Positions 41,531-51,625 of a stretch of 64,000 bases of DNA are shown piece by piece. How positions within the stretch are numbered: the stretch's first letter is position 1; every line of letters begins with the position of its first letter. Origin of the DNA: Durusdinium trenchii. Lineage: Eukaryota; Sar; Dinophyceae; Suessiales; Symbiodiniaceae. The DNA lies in assembly GCA_963970005.1 (NCBI GenBank), contig CAXAMN010029094.1, positions 47,376-111,375 on the forward strand. Reading direction: 5' to 3'. The notes under the pieces were generated by a model, which was not told where the DNA came from, ran no database searches, and saw only the letters and a list, made by a program, of their open reading frames with translations. The position numbers and the translations under genes are program-made.

Positions 41531-42305
41531 TGATGTCTCCTTTGATGTCTGTGGCACTGATCCGGACTATGTCGCCAGGGAAGCCATTTTGGCTTATCGG
41601 TCCCTGAGGGACTTGCTCAACTCGGCGGGCCTCAAGGTCAACACTGACAAGACTGGCTTCATTTCCAGCAGCAAAGAGACGGCCAGGGCGCTCAAGACTC
41701 ACCTTCAAGAGCATGATCCCCAACACCACAATGTCTTGAGAGACTTGGGGGTGGACGCAACAGCGGGCCGGCATCGCAGAATCACCCAGGTCAAGAAGCG
41801 CCTTCTGAAAGGACGGGGCAGAGCCGGCATCCTCCAGAGGTTGAAGCTGCAGAGGAACATCAGCCACCGCATCCACAAAAGTGCCATCCATCCTGTGATG
41901 TCCTGGGGGGCGCAGGCCTCTGGACTGGCTCCTCAACGGCGCCAATACATCAGGGTGATGGCGGCTCGCAGTCTGGGCTTGCAGCGGTCGGGCTCGGTTG
42001 ATGTGGTTTATGACACCCACCCACAACACACTGACCCAGGTGACTCCATCATTCAGCAACACCTCCACTCAGTCTGGAAGGTCTACCACTCCTTCGATGA
42101 CAGCACTCAGCACCTTTTCTGGACTAGCTGGAATGTTGCTTTGGGAGCTTTGCAGAAGGTTCGCTATCGATGGCAGGTAGTCAGTGGCCCGCTTCAGGCT
42201 CTGCAGGCCTACCTCTTGGACTACGACTTCGATCTCTCTGATGGCAAAGCTTGGAAACGAACGGCTATGGAGGCATTCCTGACTGTGTGCTCAAGGTTGG
42301 CCTGA
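41283..42305 (+). CDS. LINE reverse transcriptase, C-terminal part
   Basis: In-frame coding resumes at about 41440 (AAISKLVLFRPLKELQ). Motif C is WVDD (41525, TWVDDVSFD), a Trp variant of the usual Y/F-x-D-D, followed by GLKVNTDKTGF and the thumb. The first ~50 codons of this frame are antiphase to motif A/B and are not part of the protein. Ends near 42290 with another +1 step. Confidence 0.9.
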   Translation: MTRSTWTAFWSRQRNSTIRQCTSSSLWICIRARDSFRLRALQGTPSTTLMASCKAAISKLVLFRPLKELQRAHPAAALQTWVDDVSFDVCGTDPDYVAREAILAYRSLRDLLNSAGLKVNTDKTGFISSSKETARALKTHLQEHDPQHHNVLRDLGVDATAGRHRRITQVKKRLLKGRGRAGILQRLKLQRNISHRIHKSAIHPVMSWGAQASGLAPQRRQYIRVMAARSLGLQRSGSVDVVYDTHPQHTDPGDSIIQQHLHSVWKVYHSFDDSTQHLFWTSWNVALGALQKVRYRWQVVSGPLQALQAYLLDYDFDLSDGKAWKRTAMEAFLTVCSRLA

Positions 42306-43518
42306 GCTTCAATTCAAGCTCCAGACAGAGTTTCGCTGGCAACGTCTCCTTCGTTTGACCAGGTATGAAGGGTGCCACGACCTGGAACGCCCATTAGATT
42401 GGCAGGTCAGTCTCACATTGCAGAAGATGGATGATGGTCACAATGGACCCGCCCTGAGAGCTTTTCATCAGGGCACCCTTCACGGGCAGAAGGGCCACTG
42501 CCCCCTTTGTGGTGACGAACTCACTTTCGTCCATCTGTTGTGGCAGTGTCGATTCTGGAAGGGCAAGGTCAAGGACTTGCCTGATCAATGGCAACAGAGG
42601 CTTGCAGCAGGCACGGAGCCTGAGCTTTGGCAGCGAGGCATGGTTCAATCCATCTTCTACATCCAAGAAGGGGGCATGGGCACTTTCCAGAATGAAGGGC
42701 TGTGGACAACTCAGGCGGCCTTTGACATCCCAGTGGGCCATGCAATCTCTCTGGCTGTAGCGCCTACCTGCCGGGACGGACGGCGCAAGAGGTTTGTCTT
42801 CGTGCTGTGCATGCACCACGTCATGTCCAAGCAGAAGGTGGCGGCCCTGAAAGGCATCTGTCCGGGACAGGCCACACGGGCCAGGGCCCTTTTCTATGGA
42901 CTCAAGCATCTCGCGCTCCACAGCAAAGAGCGGGTCACGGTGGCCATCTATGATCACGCCATTTGGAGGGCGTGGCAGCCCACTGAGGCATATGCTCAAT
43001 TCCCTGATCTTTACCAGGGATTGGACCCAGAGGACTTCGCACAAGTTCGACCCCTTCTCTTTGGCCGCAAGGAAGAAGATTCCAACGCCACTCGACTGGC
43101 TTTCCAGCATGAGGCCGACAAGATGGCTCGTGCTTTTGCCAAGCAATCCCGCAATGAGGAGATCTTGGATCTGCAGCGTCACATTGATGAGGACACCAGG
43201 GATGTCCTCTGTGTGGCTGCTACCAGGATGAATGTTCTCCTCAAAGACAAGACTCACTTCTTGCATCAGGCCCAAGTGGTGGACTCTCCTGCCAAAGTGC
43301 CTTTGATCGAACAAAAACGGCTCGTCCTTCAGCAGTTAGAACAGCACCCCTCACTTGGAGGTCATTCCTGGCAGGCCTATCGCACTGGAGTGAGATGCAG
43401 CCTTTGCAAACAGCGGTTCCACGCCAAAAGCCTCTTGGGGGAGCTCCGGGCCGCGGTGGACTCCTCGTGTGATATGGCTGTGAAGCCCACCCCGACCAGG
43501 AAGACTCGCTTCAGGTGA
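42292..43518 (+). CDS. LINE C-terminal region: CCHC knuckle and RNase H-like remnant
   Basis: The frame is open from about 42292 (GWPELQFKLQTEFRWQRLLR), although the first usable start codon is later. CPLCGDELTFVHLLWQC is C-x2-C-x7-H-x4-C, like the LINE C-terminal knuckle. Farther on, ATRARALFYGLKHLA, VAIYDHAIWRAW and HEADKMARAFA follow the order of RNase H blocks, but the first Asp and the Glu are not evident, so it may be inactive. The first of three H-x10-C-x2-C-x20-C motifs (H at GHSWQ) ends this frame. Confidence 0.8.
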   Translation, partial: QGWPELQFKLQTEFRWQRLLRLTRYEGCHDLERPLDWQVSLTLQKMDDGHNGPALRAFHQGTLHGQKGHCPLCGDELTFVHLLWQCRFWKGKVKDLPDQWQQRLAAGTEPELWQRGMVQSIFYIQEGGMGTFQNEGLWTTQAAFDIPVGHAISLAVAPTCRDGRRKRFVFVLCMHHVMSKQKVAALKGICPGQATRARALFYGLKHLALHSKERVTVAIYDHAIWRAWQPTEAYAQFPDLYQGLDPEDFAQVRPLLFGRKEEDSNATRLAFQHEADKMARAFAKQSRNEEILDLQRHIDEDTRDVLCVAATRMNVLLKDKTHFLHQAQVVDSPAKVPLIEQKRLVLQQLEQHPSLGGHSWQAYRTGVRCSLCKQRFHAKSLLGELRAAVDSSCDMAVKPTPTRKTRFR

Positions 43519-43865
43519 TCGAAGAGCTCATTGCTGCTCAAACAGGTGTCCAACAGGGAGTGCATCATTTGAAGCTTGACAAGGCTTACCTCCGGTGCTC
43601 CGAGTGCGCCAGCTACATTTTGGCAAGATGCAATGAGGAAGCCTTCACCAACTTCGTTGGCAGTCCGTGCTTGGTGGGCCCATTGGAGACGGCACTTTGG
43701 AGTGGACACCCCTCCCACACGATGAGCAGGAAAGGAAGCCTGGCCAGATGCACCCGGTGTGGAGCGGCAGCACGAATCAGGCACGACAAGCTCGAGCTCA
43801 CACCGAAGCTGTCCAAGCGGTGCGTTCACCTCGGGTCAAAGGACCTCAGAGCGTGGTTTTCATGA
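43515..43865 (+). CDS. LINE C-terminal zinc motifs 2 and 3
   Basis: Continues the preceding frame after a -1 step near 43470-43515. Two more H-x10-C-x2-C-x20-C units are present (first one around YLRCSECASYIL, second around LARCTRCGAAAR). The product ends KDLRAWFS, 26 bases before the A tail begins. Confidence 0.75.
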   Translation: MIEELIAAQTGVQQGVHHLKLDKAYLRCSECASYILARCNEEAFTNFVGSPCLVGPLETALWSGHPSHTMSRKGSLARCTRCGAAARIRHDKLELTPKLSKRCVHLGSKDLRAWFS

Positions 43866-43900
43866 AGGCACCCAGCCCGAAAAAGGCGTGCAAAAAAAAA

Positions 43901-43914
43901 ATAGAAACTAGTAC
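43901..43914 (+). repeat. Right target-site duplication of the LINE
   Basis: ATAGAAACTAGTAC directly after the A tail; exact copy of 37208-37221. Confidence 0.9.
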
Positions 43915-44367
43915 AGAAACTACAATTACCCAAGCATTCCATACATTGAGAGGTTTTCAGGTGCGCAAATATGCCATACATAGAGTGTTTGGGTTATAAT
44001 GCAGGGCTCCTTGTTTCTCAAAAAAATACGCGGGTGTATTGTACTGTATCTTCTTTTGGAGACTTCGAGATGTGGGTGAACATCCAGTGCAGTCTCCGAT
44101 CGTCCTCACCCCTTTCCATCGACCGACATGTGAAGGGTTTCAGCCATGTGACAAAGATTAGCGTAGAAGAATACGGAAGCATGTGTAATTTCATGTCTCA
44201 CAGCGCATCATGAAAGAGGGCTTCAGCCATGATAAAAAGACAAAGAAGCAAACTCTGGATGGATGTTTTGATGTCTTATATAGGTATTGTCGGTCTTATT
44301 TGATCATATTTGAGGGTCACGAGATAGGAACGTCGAAGTTCTCGTCTCGTCCCTTTCTGCGCCTCAG

Positions 44368-44472
44368 TGGCATCCGCCTGGTCTTTTGGGAGGCGGAAAA
44401 AAACGAACAAAGACGTGCGGCGGACGGTCCATTGGATCTGCAGCGGCCCCACGAATTCTTTCGCCGCTCGAG
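44368..44472 (+). CDS. Candidate exon, 34 codons
   Basis: Acceptor GTCCCTTTCTGCGCCTCAG, donor CTCGAG|GTGACC. One base in, two out: GIRLVFWEAEKNEQRRAADG then PLDLQRPHEFFRRS. Highly charged, helix-like. Confidence 0.55.
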
Positions 44473-44635
44473 GTGACCCACGAAACGCGGGTGACAAAAG
44501 CACAGGTGGGGCCGAAACGCGCCGATGATGCCGTCGGGGGCTGGTGAATGGCGAAACAGATACCCATTCCCTAGGCCTAGGCCCCTAGGTATCCAAATAT
44601 ATGTTCAGGTGATTGGAGACACTGCGATTGTAGGT

Positions 44636-44680
44636 TTGGAGGGTCCAAGGACCTTCTGAGAAGGTATGTGGATCCCTAGC
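44636..44680. repeat. Second copy of the CCTTCTGAGAAGG-bearing repeat
   Basis: TTTGGAGGGTCCAA matches 13983; the end AAGGTATGTGGATCCCTAG matches 30217 in inverse orientation. Confidence 0.75.
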
Positions 44681-45112
44681 GATTGGGTTTAAGACTCTGC
44701 AACCGCCCAAAACGGCTGTTTGTTACGTGGATGTGACGTGGATGGCATGACCACGATTTCGGATGACCATGTTCCGAATATACTTCCCAAACAGGTCCCA
44801 GACGCTCCATGGGACTGGAATAGGACTGCCGATCAGGCCAGGGGTGGTGGTTTGGGGGGCCAATGGGGCGGCATATATGGCATACACTTCCACTTCCATG
44901 ATTTCGGGACCCAAGACTCTAGACTCTAGACCTTTCAAAGGCCTGTTGACTGTTTCGTTGGGATTATTCAACTTGACGACTATGTTCGATGGAATTCTAG
45001 TAGAAGGGCCAAACGTGTTTCTTCCTTAATTGGCAACTGGAATTACTTGGAAACCAGGCGCGGTCGCAGATGCTTCATCGAGCCAAATCGTACGGAACCC
45101 CTTGCTGTTCAG

Positions 45113-45193
45113 GACTTGCGATGGAAATGGAAAGTGTTCCAAGGGACCATTGTCCACGTCGTTCGTCAGAGTGGATGAATCGTGATCGAACAG
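45113..45193 (+). CDS. Exon 1 of a three-exon compatible run
   Basis: Acceptor ACCCCTTGCTGTTCAG, donor CGAACAG|GTGCTG. Two bases in, one out: LAMEMESVPRDHCPRRSSEW then MNRDRT. Phase 0 (DLRWKWKVFQGTIVHVVRQS, then stop) is also open. Confidence 0.5.
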
Positions 45194-45334
45194 GTGCTGA
45201 AGCACTGGCCATCACGATTCAGTGCGGGTACAATTCGCTACCTGCTTTTACATCTCCAGGCCGAAAAAAAAGGCCTAGCTTAACACTCATCAACCATCCA
45301 AAAAGTCGGGAAGGGATCCCTTTCTCCACCCCAG

Positions 45335-45431
45335 GCGCCGTTCGCTTCGCCGTTCGCCAGGCGCGTGCCTCGCTGGAGTCGTGGTTGGCACAGATGATCG
45401 ACGCAGATGGAGAGGTCGATGACGGGTCGCG
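45335..45431 (+). CDS. Exon 2 of the run, 31 codons
   Basis: Acceptor CCTTTCTCCACCCCAG, donor TCGCG|GTGGTT. In phase: AVRFAVRQARASLESWLAQM then IDADGEVDDGS, a good amphipathic helix and an acidic loop. Confidence 0.6.
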
Positions 45432-45983
45432 GTGGTTTGCTTGGACGGGCGGGGTACCTGGGCGCCTTGGTTGGTTGATTATATGGAGACTCCTCGGTCA
45501 GGAACAAGCAAGACATGGCATCAACGGGGGACAATGGGTCTCGGTCTGAGTACGGGTCCCCATGGTCGGACGTGGCCGGTGTGGGTCGGTGTGGTCGATG
45601 GATGTCCGTGCCAGGACCCGAGGAAATCCGCGGAAAATCCGATGAAAGCTGAGTGCTATTGGATGCTATTGGACTCCACACAAGAAACAAGAGCGCGTAG
45701 CACCACCCCAAGGGTGGTTTATAGACCCCCTGGCCATCCCTGGCCCCTGACTATGTAAGTCTAAGTGGTGCTGGTAGCTGCAAATCATCATGACATATCA
45801 TGACCTTTTGAGTACAGCCAACTCGGGAGTTCCCCAGGAACCTATCGTTTTCCAGGATCCATGTTGTTCAATGGTTGATTTTTTGTGGAGTAGAGCAATC
45901 ACCTACTGAACTTAAGGCATGAACAACATCAAATTTTTGATCATTTTTGCATATGTTTTTTGCTCTCCTCAACCCCACAAAAG

Positions 45984-46094
45984 TGGGTTCCGCCGGGTGA
46001 ACCACATCTCCGGAGGCTGTGGAGATCTCTCCCGAAATGGCCAAGGAGCTCTTAGGCTTTGGCCACCGGGGTCAGCCGAATGTTTCTGTCCAAG
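45984..46094 (+). CDS. Exon 3 of the run, 36 codons
   Basis: Acceptor CTCCTCAACCCCACAAAAG, donor GTCCAAG|GTGAAC. Its first T completes CG to Arg; then GFRRVNHISGGCGDLSRNGQ. Another frame, with ISPEMAKELLGFGHRGQPNV, is open as well. Confidence 0.5.
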
Positions 46095-47801
46095 GTGAAC
46101 CATTCTCAGCAAGAGTGACGGCGACTAGATCGATGCATCCAAGTTTTCAAAAGCTAAACTCTGTTGAAGGAACAGGTCAACACAGAGAGAGAGAGGGGTC
46201 AACCAGCTGTGACCAAATCATCCAGAATCGCTATAATATATGACTCGCCAGTAGTTATGACCATGTTACCTGCTTGGTTTGGTGACTGGTGCATCATCCT
46301 GTTCAAGCCTGGGAGCAGTTCTTTTTACGTGTGGCCAAGACTCCAAGAAAGAAGAGAGCATGGTGGGGGACACGTCGCTTGCAAGAAGTTTCACGGTGTT
46401 TCTTTTCCAAGTCAGACATGTTCTCACATACATGTGTTCAATTTATTACTTTCCTGCCAACATGGAACCAGAGAATCCACGAATTGACCGGCGGAAGACC
46501 ATTTCCAAATACCCAGTGCTTTGTTAATTTGCAGGGGAGTAACTACTCAGAAACCGCATTATTATTTGGCCTCTTGATCTAAAGAATATGATTCGCGAGG
46601 ATTGGACAAACATGTTTCACAAATCCTTTCGGTGGCCTTTCGGCCGCCAGTGGTGTAAAAGGTTTTCTTCCAAGAGGTGATTTGTCTATCATGTCCCTGG
46701 ACCACGACCATCGAAGACGCTCCACATGGCCAGATATTTTTGATGTGCAACAAGATGCCTCGTAGTGAGCTCAGGATGCCTCGTAGGGTTGCGAATCATG
46801 ACATGGCGCCCTGGCCACTGGTCCTGTAGTTGCAGCTCTGCTCACAAATACAATGCAGTCAAATACAGTTTCAGAGCAGATGGCACAAACCCCTAGATGT
46901 TTTGTTTTTCTTTTCGGACGTTGGGGGTCCATATAAACCACCTTTTGGCTGTTGTGCCACTTGAATATTTTGGGGACTAGAAAAACCAGCTTTTGGTGGT
47001 TGTGACATATGTGTGTCTTTGCATGTTTTGGCCTACAGTTCGAGGATGCCCTTCTCTAAAGTCTTTGGGAAATTCTATCATTCCAGAGTTTGACACATTC
47101 TGATGGCCTGATGGCCAAAACAGGATGCCCTGACTGAGTACCCGGGGATATGGCCAGTTGACTGGTATATGTTGTCATTTTGATATTCACAAAACTGTGC
47201 TGTTTCGCACACACCGCACCTCTAACTGAACGTAACATGAATTACTGTATGTCGCTACCAGCGGGTGCCTCGTGAGTAGCTGCTCGTTCAATTAGCGACT
47301 CGCATCATTCGGTCTCTACATGTCACTGTTTTGGGTGCCAGTCCCAATAATCAGTTCTTACTTCCTCTACAGAATTCCCATCATTTTGGCTCACTCTGGT
47401 GCTGATGCGTGTGGGGGGGGGCCTTTAGTTTTCTTCAGCCTTGCAGCCCAGGCTGCACCTTTACTCGCTTCATAAGCGCTTGGGGCGCGGGCCCCAGAAG
47501 CAGCCCCAGCAAGAGGTTATTTCTTTGACATGTGGACCCTCTAATGTTGAAACTTCAGTTGAAGCGGAAGCGTACACCCGTGAAAACGCAGTCCAACCGC
47601 TTTGTACATGAGGTACTCTTTGAGAGTTGTGCTCCATCAATTTGATGGTCACGTTGCTGTTAGCATCCTTCCAGGAGCTTCAAAGTGATCGAGCTTGAGA
47701 TCTGAGGATAGGGTGACGGCTCGCGGGCCTGTTTTACAGATCACGGACAGAGACTCCATTTGGAGGTCACGAAGACCTTCAGGTCCTGGTTACCAGGGTT
47801 T

Positions 47802-48011
47802 CTTTTTGGGAGCCTGGGCACACTGGTTCAGCTCCCCCTCAATTTCACCGTGCGCAACGAGGCCCCGCACAGACGCGCGGAAGGGCCGAGACTATTCCTT
47901 GTACTACCAGGCAGGGACCGAACTTCGGCCCGAAGGACCCAACTGGCCATGGGGTACATCAGGCTGGAACGGGTCAGCCGGGGACGACAGGGTGCATTTG
48001 AGCCATCATGA
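47802..48011 (+). other. GC-rich region with long open frames
   Basis: After GGTCCTGGTTACCAG all three plus frames are open for 50 or more codons (for example PPQFHRAQRGPAQTRGRAET). Coding is likely but I could not fix boundaries or frame. Confidence 0.35.
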
Positions 48012-48127
48012 TGCTCCCTTGATGCTCCCCTAATGCCTTTCCATCGCCGCGGCTTGTGTTCAGTACAGCACTGGAGCGCTCGATCGTCGGACCGACATGA
48101 CTCCGCACATGACTCCCCCGGACCGAG

Positions 48128-48256
48128 CGAAAGGCGTTGAACAACACGCTCAACCACGACACCGAAGCCAGCCTCCGGGCGGTGCCTGCCTCAGCTGAAG
48201 AGTTCTCGAGCGAGCCCGCGTCAGGTCGACGTCGGAGGTTTCTTGCGTGGCGGCTG
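48128..48256 (+). CDS. Candidate exon, 43 codons
   Basis: Between GGACCGAG and CGGCTG|GTGCAT. Phase 0 reads RKALNNTLNHDTEASLRAVP then EEFSSEPASGRRRRFLAWRL. The acceptor has little pyrimidine. Confidence 0.4.
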
Positions 48257-48728
48257 GTGCATGGCATACTGCCAGAAGGACGAGTTGTTATTTTTTGTGC
48301 TTTTTTCTTTTAGTATTTTAGTATTTGTTTCTGCATGGTTTGGACAAAAGTGCTTGAACCATGATCAGTTCAAGATGTTGACTTGTTAGTTATTGCAAAT
48401 TTGGGAAGTTATGAACATGCCATCTCCCAGTTCGAGACTGACGGTGGTGTGCCTTGCGAGCATGAGAGTGGAACCCAGACGCAAACCAGGGTTACAGAGT
48501 GATTGGGCCCAGCTTGACCATGCCTAAACTGGTGGTATTTGTATCCATTGATATAGGCTATAGGCAACATCTGTGGACTCTCAGAGCACCACTGTCTTTT
48601 GCGGGCTTAACAGTTGAGGCAGCTTGTATGATTATATTAGGGATATCTAGTGATTTATATTGATTTATTTTATGTATAAATTATATACATGTTCTTTTGC
48701 GTGGTGCAAAGGAGGACGGTTCTTCCAT

Positions 48729-49116
48729 GTGTGTGTGTGTCCAACCCTGGAAAAAGGGTCTTCCAACACTTTTCCTCATAGGCAGGGGGGCAGTGGACCA
48801 CCATCACTCACTGCCCAACGAAGACAGTGATGGATCGGTCGTGAAGCAATGCGGGACGCCGCATTGTGTACCTGCCGAGTTTTTTTTCCACAAGCTGTCA
48901 CCCTACTTTTCCACGATTTGATTCATGGTTCTTCATGCTTCCACCCCCAAACAGGTTTTCCCACCGCAGACGTTTTGCCGCTGTGCGCTTTCCGCAGTCA
49001 CGTATGAAAACTTTTTTGTTGAAACATCTACAATTGCGCTGACTTTCCACCTTACCGTTGAGCCATTCCTTTCCTCGGGAGATTGCGTTAACTGAAAATC
49101 CAAGTTCGAAGTGTGT
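48729..49116 (+). repeat. Segmental duplication, copy A (~388 bp)
   Basis: Starts in a GTGTGT run before CCAACCCTGGAAAAAGGG and ends TTCGAAGTGTGT. Nearly identical to 49865-50251; the only length difference seen is one T in a T-run. Confidence 0.95.
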
Positions 49117-49163
49117 CCTGCTCAGCCGTCCCACTCGGGTGCTGAGTGTGATCCCCGTCACAG

Positions 49164-49293
49164 GGGCGCCGTTCTTGCATGGGAAAGCACACACCCCAAC
49201 GCACCACCGCTCACTGGAACTTCACAGGAAGGCACCGACACCCTCACAGAATCAACTGACATACTGGCCGCCGGGCCAAAAAACGGTTCTTGA
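49164..49293 (+). CDS. Candidate terminal exon, Ser/Thr-rich
   Basis: Acceptor GTGATCCCCGTCACAG. One base in, then GAVLAWESTHPNAPPLTGTS, EGTDTLTESTDILAAG and KNGS before TGA. It begins 48 bases after copy A of the duplication; copy B has different sequence after its end. Confidence 0.5.
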
Positions 49294-49864
49294 AGAATAC
49301 ATCGGATATCAACTTCACCCCCAATGAGGCAGGTTCCCCCACCCCCCCCCCCGCTGAGTTTTACTCCCTACCTATTTGGGGCAACATAGGGAAATGGTAC
49401 TCGACACACTTGTGTGTCGGTGCCTTTCCCTGTGTTGTTCCTTTTCTAGTCTTTCCTACCCGGGCGGTCTAAGACTAAAGTCCCGCTCCCTAACTATTGC
49501 ACCTAATTCGGACTGCTAAGTAGTCGGTAACTAATGCTTGTTGAAACCTTCTGTTGATCGGACCCAGCACTTCTTTCCGTTCCTTCAAGTCAAGGGCTAA
49601 GTATTCAGTAACTAGAGTGCTAGGTAGTCAGTAACTAGAAGGTTTTGTAACTAGTGGGCCTCGTAACTACCCCTATCTTTCTTTCTTCCCCTCTTAGCGC
49701 TGCTCTTTCTGTGTTTCTTTCCTTTTGTTTCTAAGGCTTTTTAGGTGACTATTTAGTTTTCTCACATGCGCGCCGAAAAAGCGCCGAAGCCGGCGACCTG
49801 TCTGTGTGTGTCTGTGTGTGTCCACCCCTGGACAGAGGGTTTGAAAAAAGCGCCGAACGCGGCG

Positions 49865-50251
49865 ACTTGTGTGTGTCCAACCCTGGAAAAAGGGTCTTCC
49901 AACACTTTTCCTCATAGGCAGGGGGGCAGTGGACCACCATCACTCACTGCCCAACGAAGACAGTGATGGATCGGTCGTGAAGCAATGCGGGACGCCGCAT
50001 TGTGTACCTGCCGAGTTTTTTTCCACAAGCTGTCACCCTACTTTTCCACGATTTGATTCATGGTTCTTCATGCTTCCACCCCCAAACAGGTTTTCCCACC
50101 GCAGACGTTTTGCCGCTGTGCGCTTTCCGCAGTCACGTATGAAAACTTTTTTGTTGAAACATCTACAATTGCGCTGACTTTCCACCTTACCGTTGAGCCA
50201 TTCCTTTCCTCGGGAGATTGCGTTAACTGAAAATCCAAGTTCGAAGTGTGT
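49865..50251 (+). repeat. Segmental duplication, copy B
   Basis: Copy of 48729-49116, 1,136 bp downstream in the same orientation. A short related unit (CCACCCCTGGACAGAGGG) precedes it at 49821, so the 5' part is itself repeated. Confidence 0.95.
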
Positions 50252-50420
50252 GTTCGATGAAAAGGCCAGGCCCTATGGCCTCAATGGGTGTTTTAAAGGT
50301 AATGTGGTATTGTCTCTTTTGATGTTCTATATGAAACCACTAGATCTAGCAGCATGGGATTGTTTGGATCTTGATTTTTCTATAGCCTTTAGGTTCATGT
50401 GCTTTCGTATCTCCTCCTAG

Positions 50421-50633
50421 GATGGACTTCTGTGCAGTCCACCACGTCCTTTGTCTTCCCGCCACAAGGCTTTGCCGTTGATCCGGCGGATGACGTACCT
50501 CTTGCTCTATGAAGAGAGCACAGGCATACGTCCCGACCGGCCATGGGCGGCGGTTCCTCGTGCTTCGGCGGGTTGGGGGGTCCAAGCTTGGACAGGCTCT
50601 GTGGTGCTAAGAGGGGCAACCAAGTGTTGGTAA
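50421..50633 (+). CDS. Candidate terminal exon, 70 residues
   Basis: Strong acceptor TTCGTATCTCCTCCTAG. Phase 0 stays open for 70 codons: DGLLCSPPRPLSSRHKALPL, then RRMTYLLLYEESTGIRPDRP, ending GATKCW and TAA. A shorter frame (WTSVQSTTSFVFPPQGFAVD) is also plausible. Confidence 0.5.
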   Translation, partial: DGLLCSPPRPLSSRHKALPLIRRMTYLLLYEESTGIRPDRPWAAVPRASAGWGVQAWTGSVVLRGATKCW

Positions 50634-50772
50634 AATACGTGTAAATGCAAAGAGGAGAGACTCTGGGTAGTATTGGATCATTGACAAATTGACGTCCAGG
50701 AACAACAAGCCAAATTAGCGGTTGGACATCTGGCGTAACGGATGTTGGAACAACGGCAAATTCCCGCTGCAG

Positions 50773-51020
50773 TGGCCTAAAACTATGACCTTTGAAATGG
50801 AGGTCCTGGGAGTCCCGGCCCCTCCCCAGCTTGAGCCACTCCCACCACTTCTACCCCCCGGTGCCTCTCCGCACGCGGAACTCCGCGCGCCCCGCGGGTT
50901 GCGGCCCGGGTCGCGTGCGAGGTACACAGCGCTTGCACAAGGGCGGCACCGTGTGGAAGGGCGACTCCGAGCGGCCGGCTCGGGCACCCCGAGGGGGTGG
51001 GGCGGAGGGGGGTGGACGTG
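50773..51020 (+). CDS. Candidate long exon, Pro/Arg/Gly-rich
   Basis: Acceptor AATTCCCGCTGCAG, excellent donor GACGTG|GTAAGA. 82 codons in one frame: WPKTMTFEMEVLGVPAPPQL, then a proline run, GLRPGSRARYTALAQG and a Gly-rich end. A second acceptor (CCGGCCCCTCCCCAG, 50829) could start a shorter form in another frame. Confidence 0.5.
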
Positions 51021-51551
51021 GTAAGAAAGGAGAATAGGACTAGGATGGAGAACAGGTTTGATTCTTTTTAGAGGGAAGACGCACTGCCACCTTGTTTGTT
51101 TTGATGGATGGGGATGGCTTTCACCATCACTGCGCTGATTTTCACAAGACCAAGCAGGCGTTTCTTTTGGCAAACTTTTCCGGGGTCAGACGGTATAGGG
51201 GAATTTTGCACGGAGATCCATGCTGTCAAAGCCAGGTTGATAGCAGGGTTTTGTGGCTTGCAGTCCTCACATACTTCCACTCCTTAAATTGAAGTGACCT
51301 CCACCCAACTTGCCAGCCGCTTTCTAGGGAGAATTCATCAAAGCCTAGCGGCCTAGCGTCAGTCATCACCTGGAGGCTGAGAACGACGTCATAGGTTGAA
51401 CAGAAAGTAAGCTCTCCATATATTTCACTACTTGCCCATATGTTTCAATCATCCAATCGCAAAGACCGATTTCCCAGAGGACCACCACAATCCTTCGCAC
51501 CCCGCCATCACTCCCACGCCATCGCCCCCACATGTTCGTCAGTGTGTTTAG

Positions 51552-51625
51552 CACGGCGGATGGCCATGGCGGATGACGCTTCGCACGCCTTTCAGCTTGC
51601 GCTAGAAGGACTGAAAGACTTGAAG
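51552..51625 (+). CDS. Candidate exon, 24 codons
   Basis: Acceptor TCAGTGTGTTTAG, donor TTGAAG|GTGACT. Two bases in, then RRMAMADDASHAFQLALEGL and KDLK: a clean helical sequence. Confidence 0.55.

Larger units (their letters stand above)
37222..43900 (+). mobile_element. Full-length LINE (non-LTR retrotransposon) with USP-like domain
   Basis: 6,679 bp bounded by a perfect 14-bp target-site duplication and ending in a nine-A tail, the marks of target-primed reverse transcription. The coding order is ORF1-like, USP-like protease, APE endonuclease, RT, CCHC knuckle, RNase H-like remnant, three HCCC zinc motifs. The perfect duplication and lack of in-frame stops say the insertion is young. Six frame changes mean this copy is inactive as read, unless some are sequence errors or recoding sites. 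The 5' end starts with SL-like bases, suggesting that the copied RNA was trans-spliced. Confidence 0.95.
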
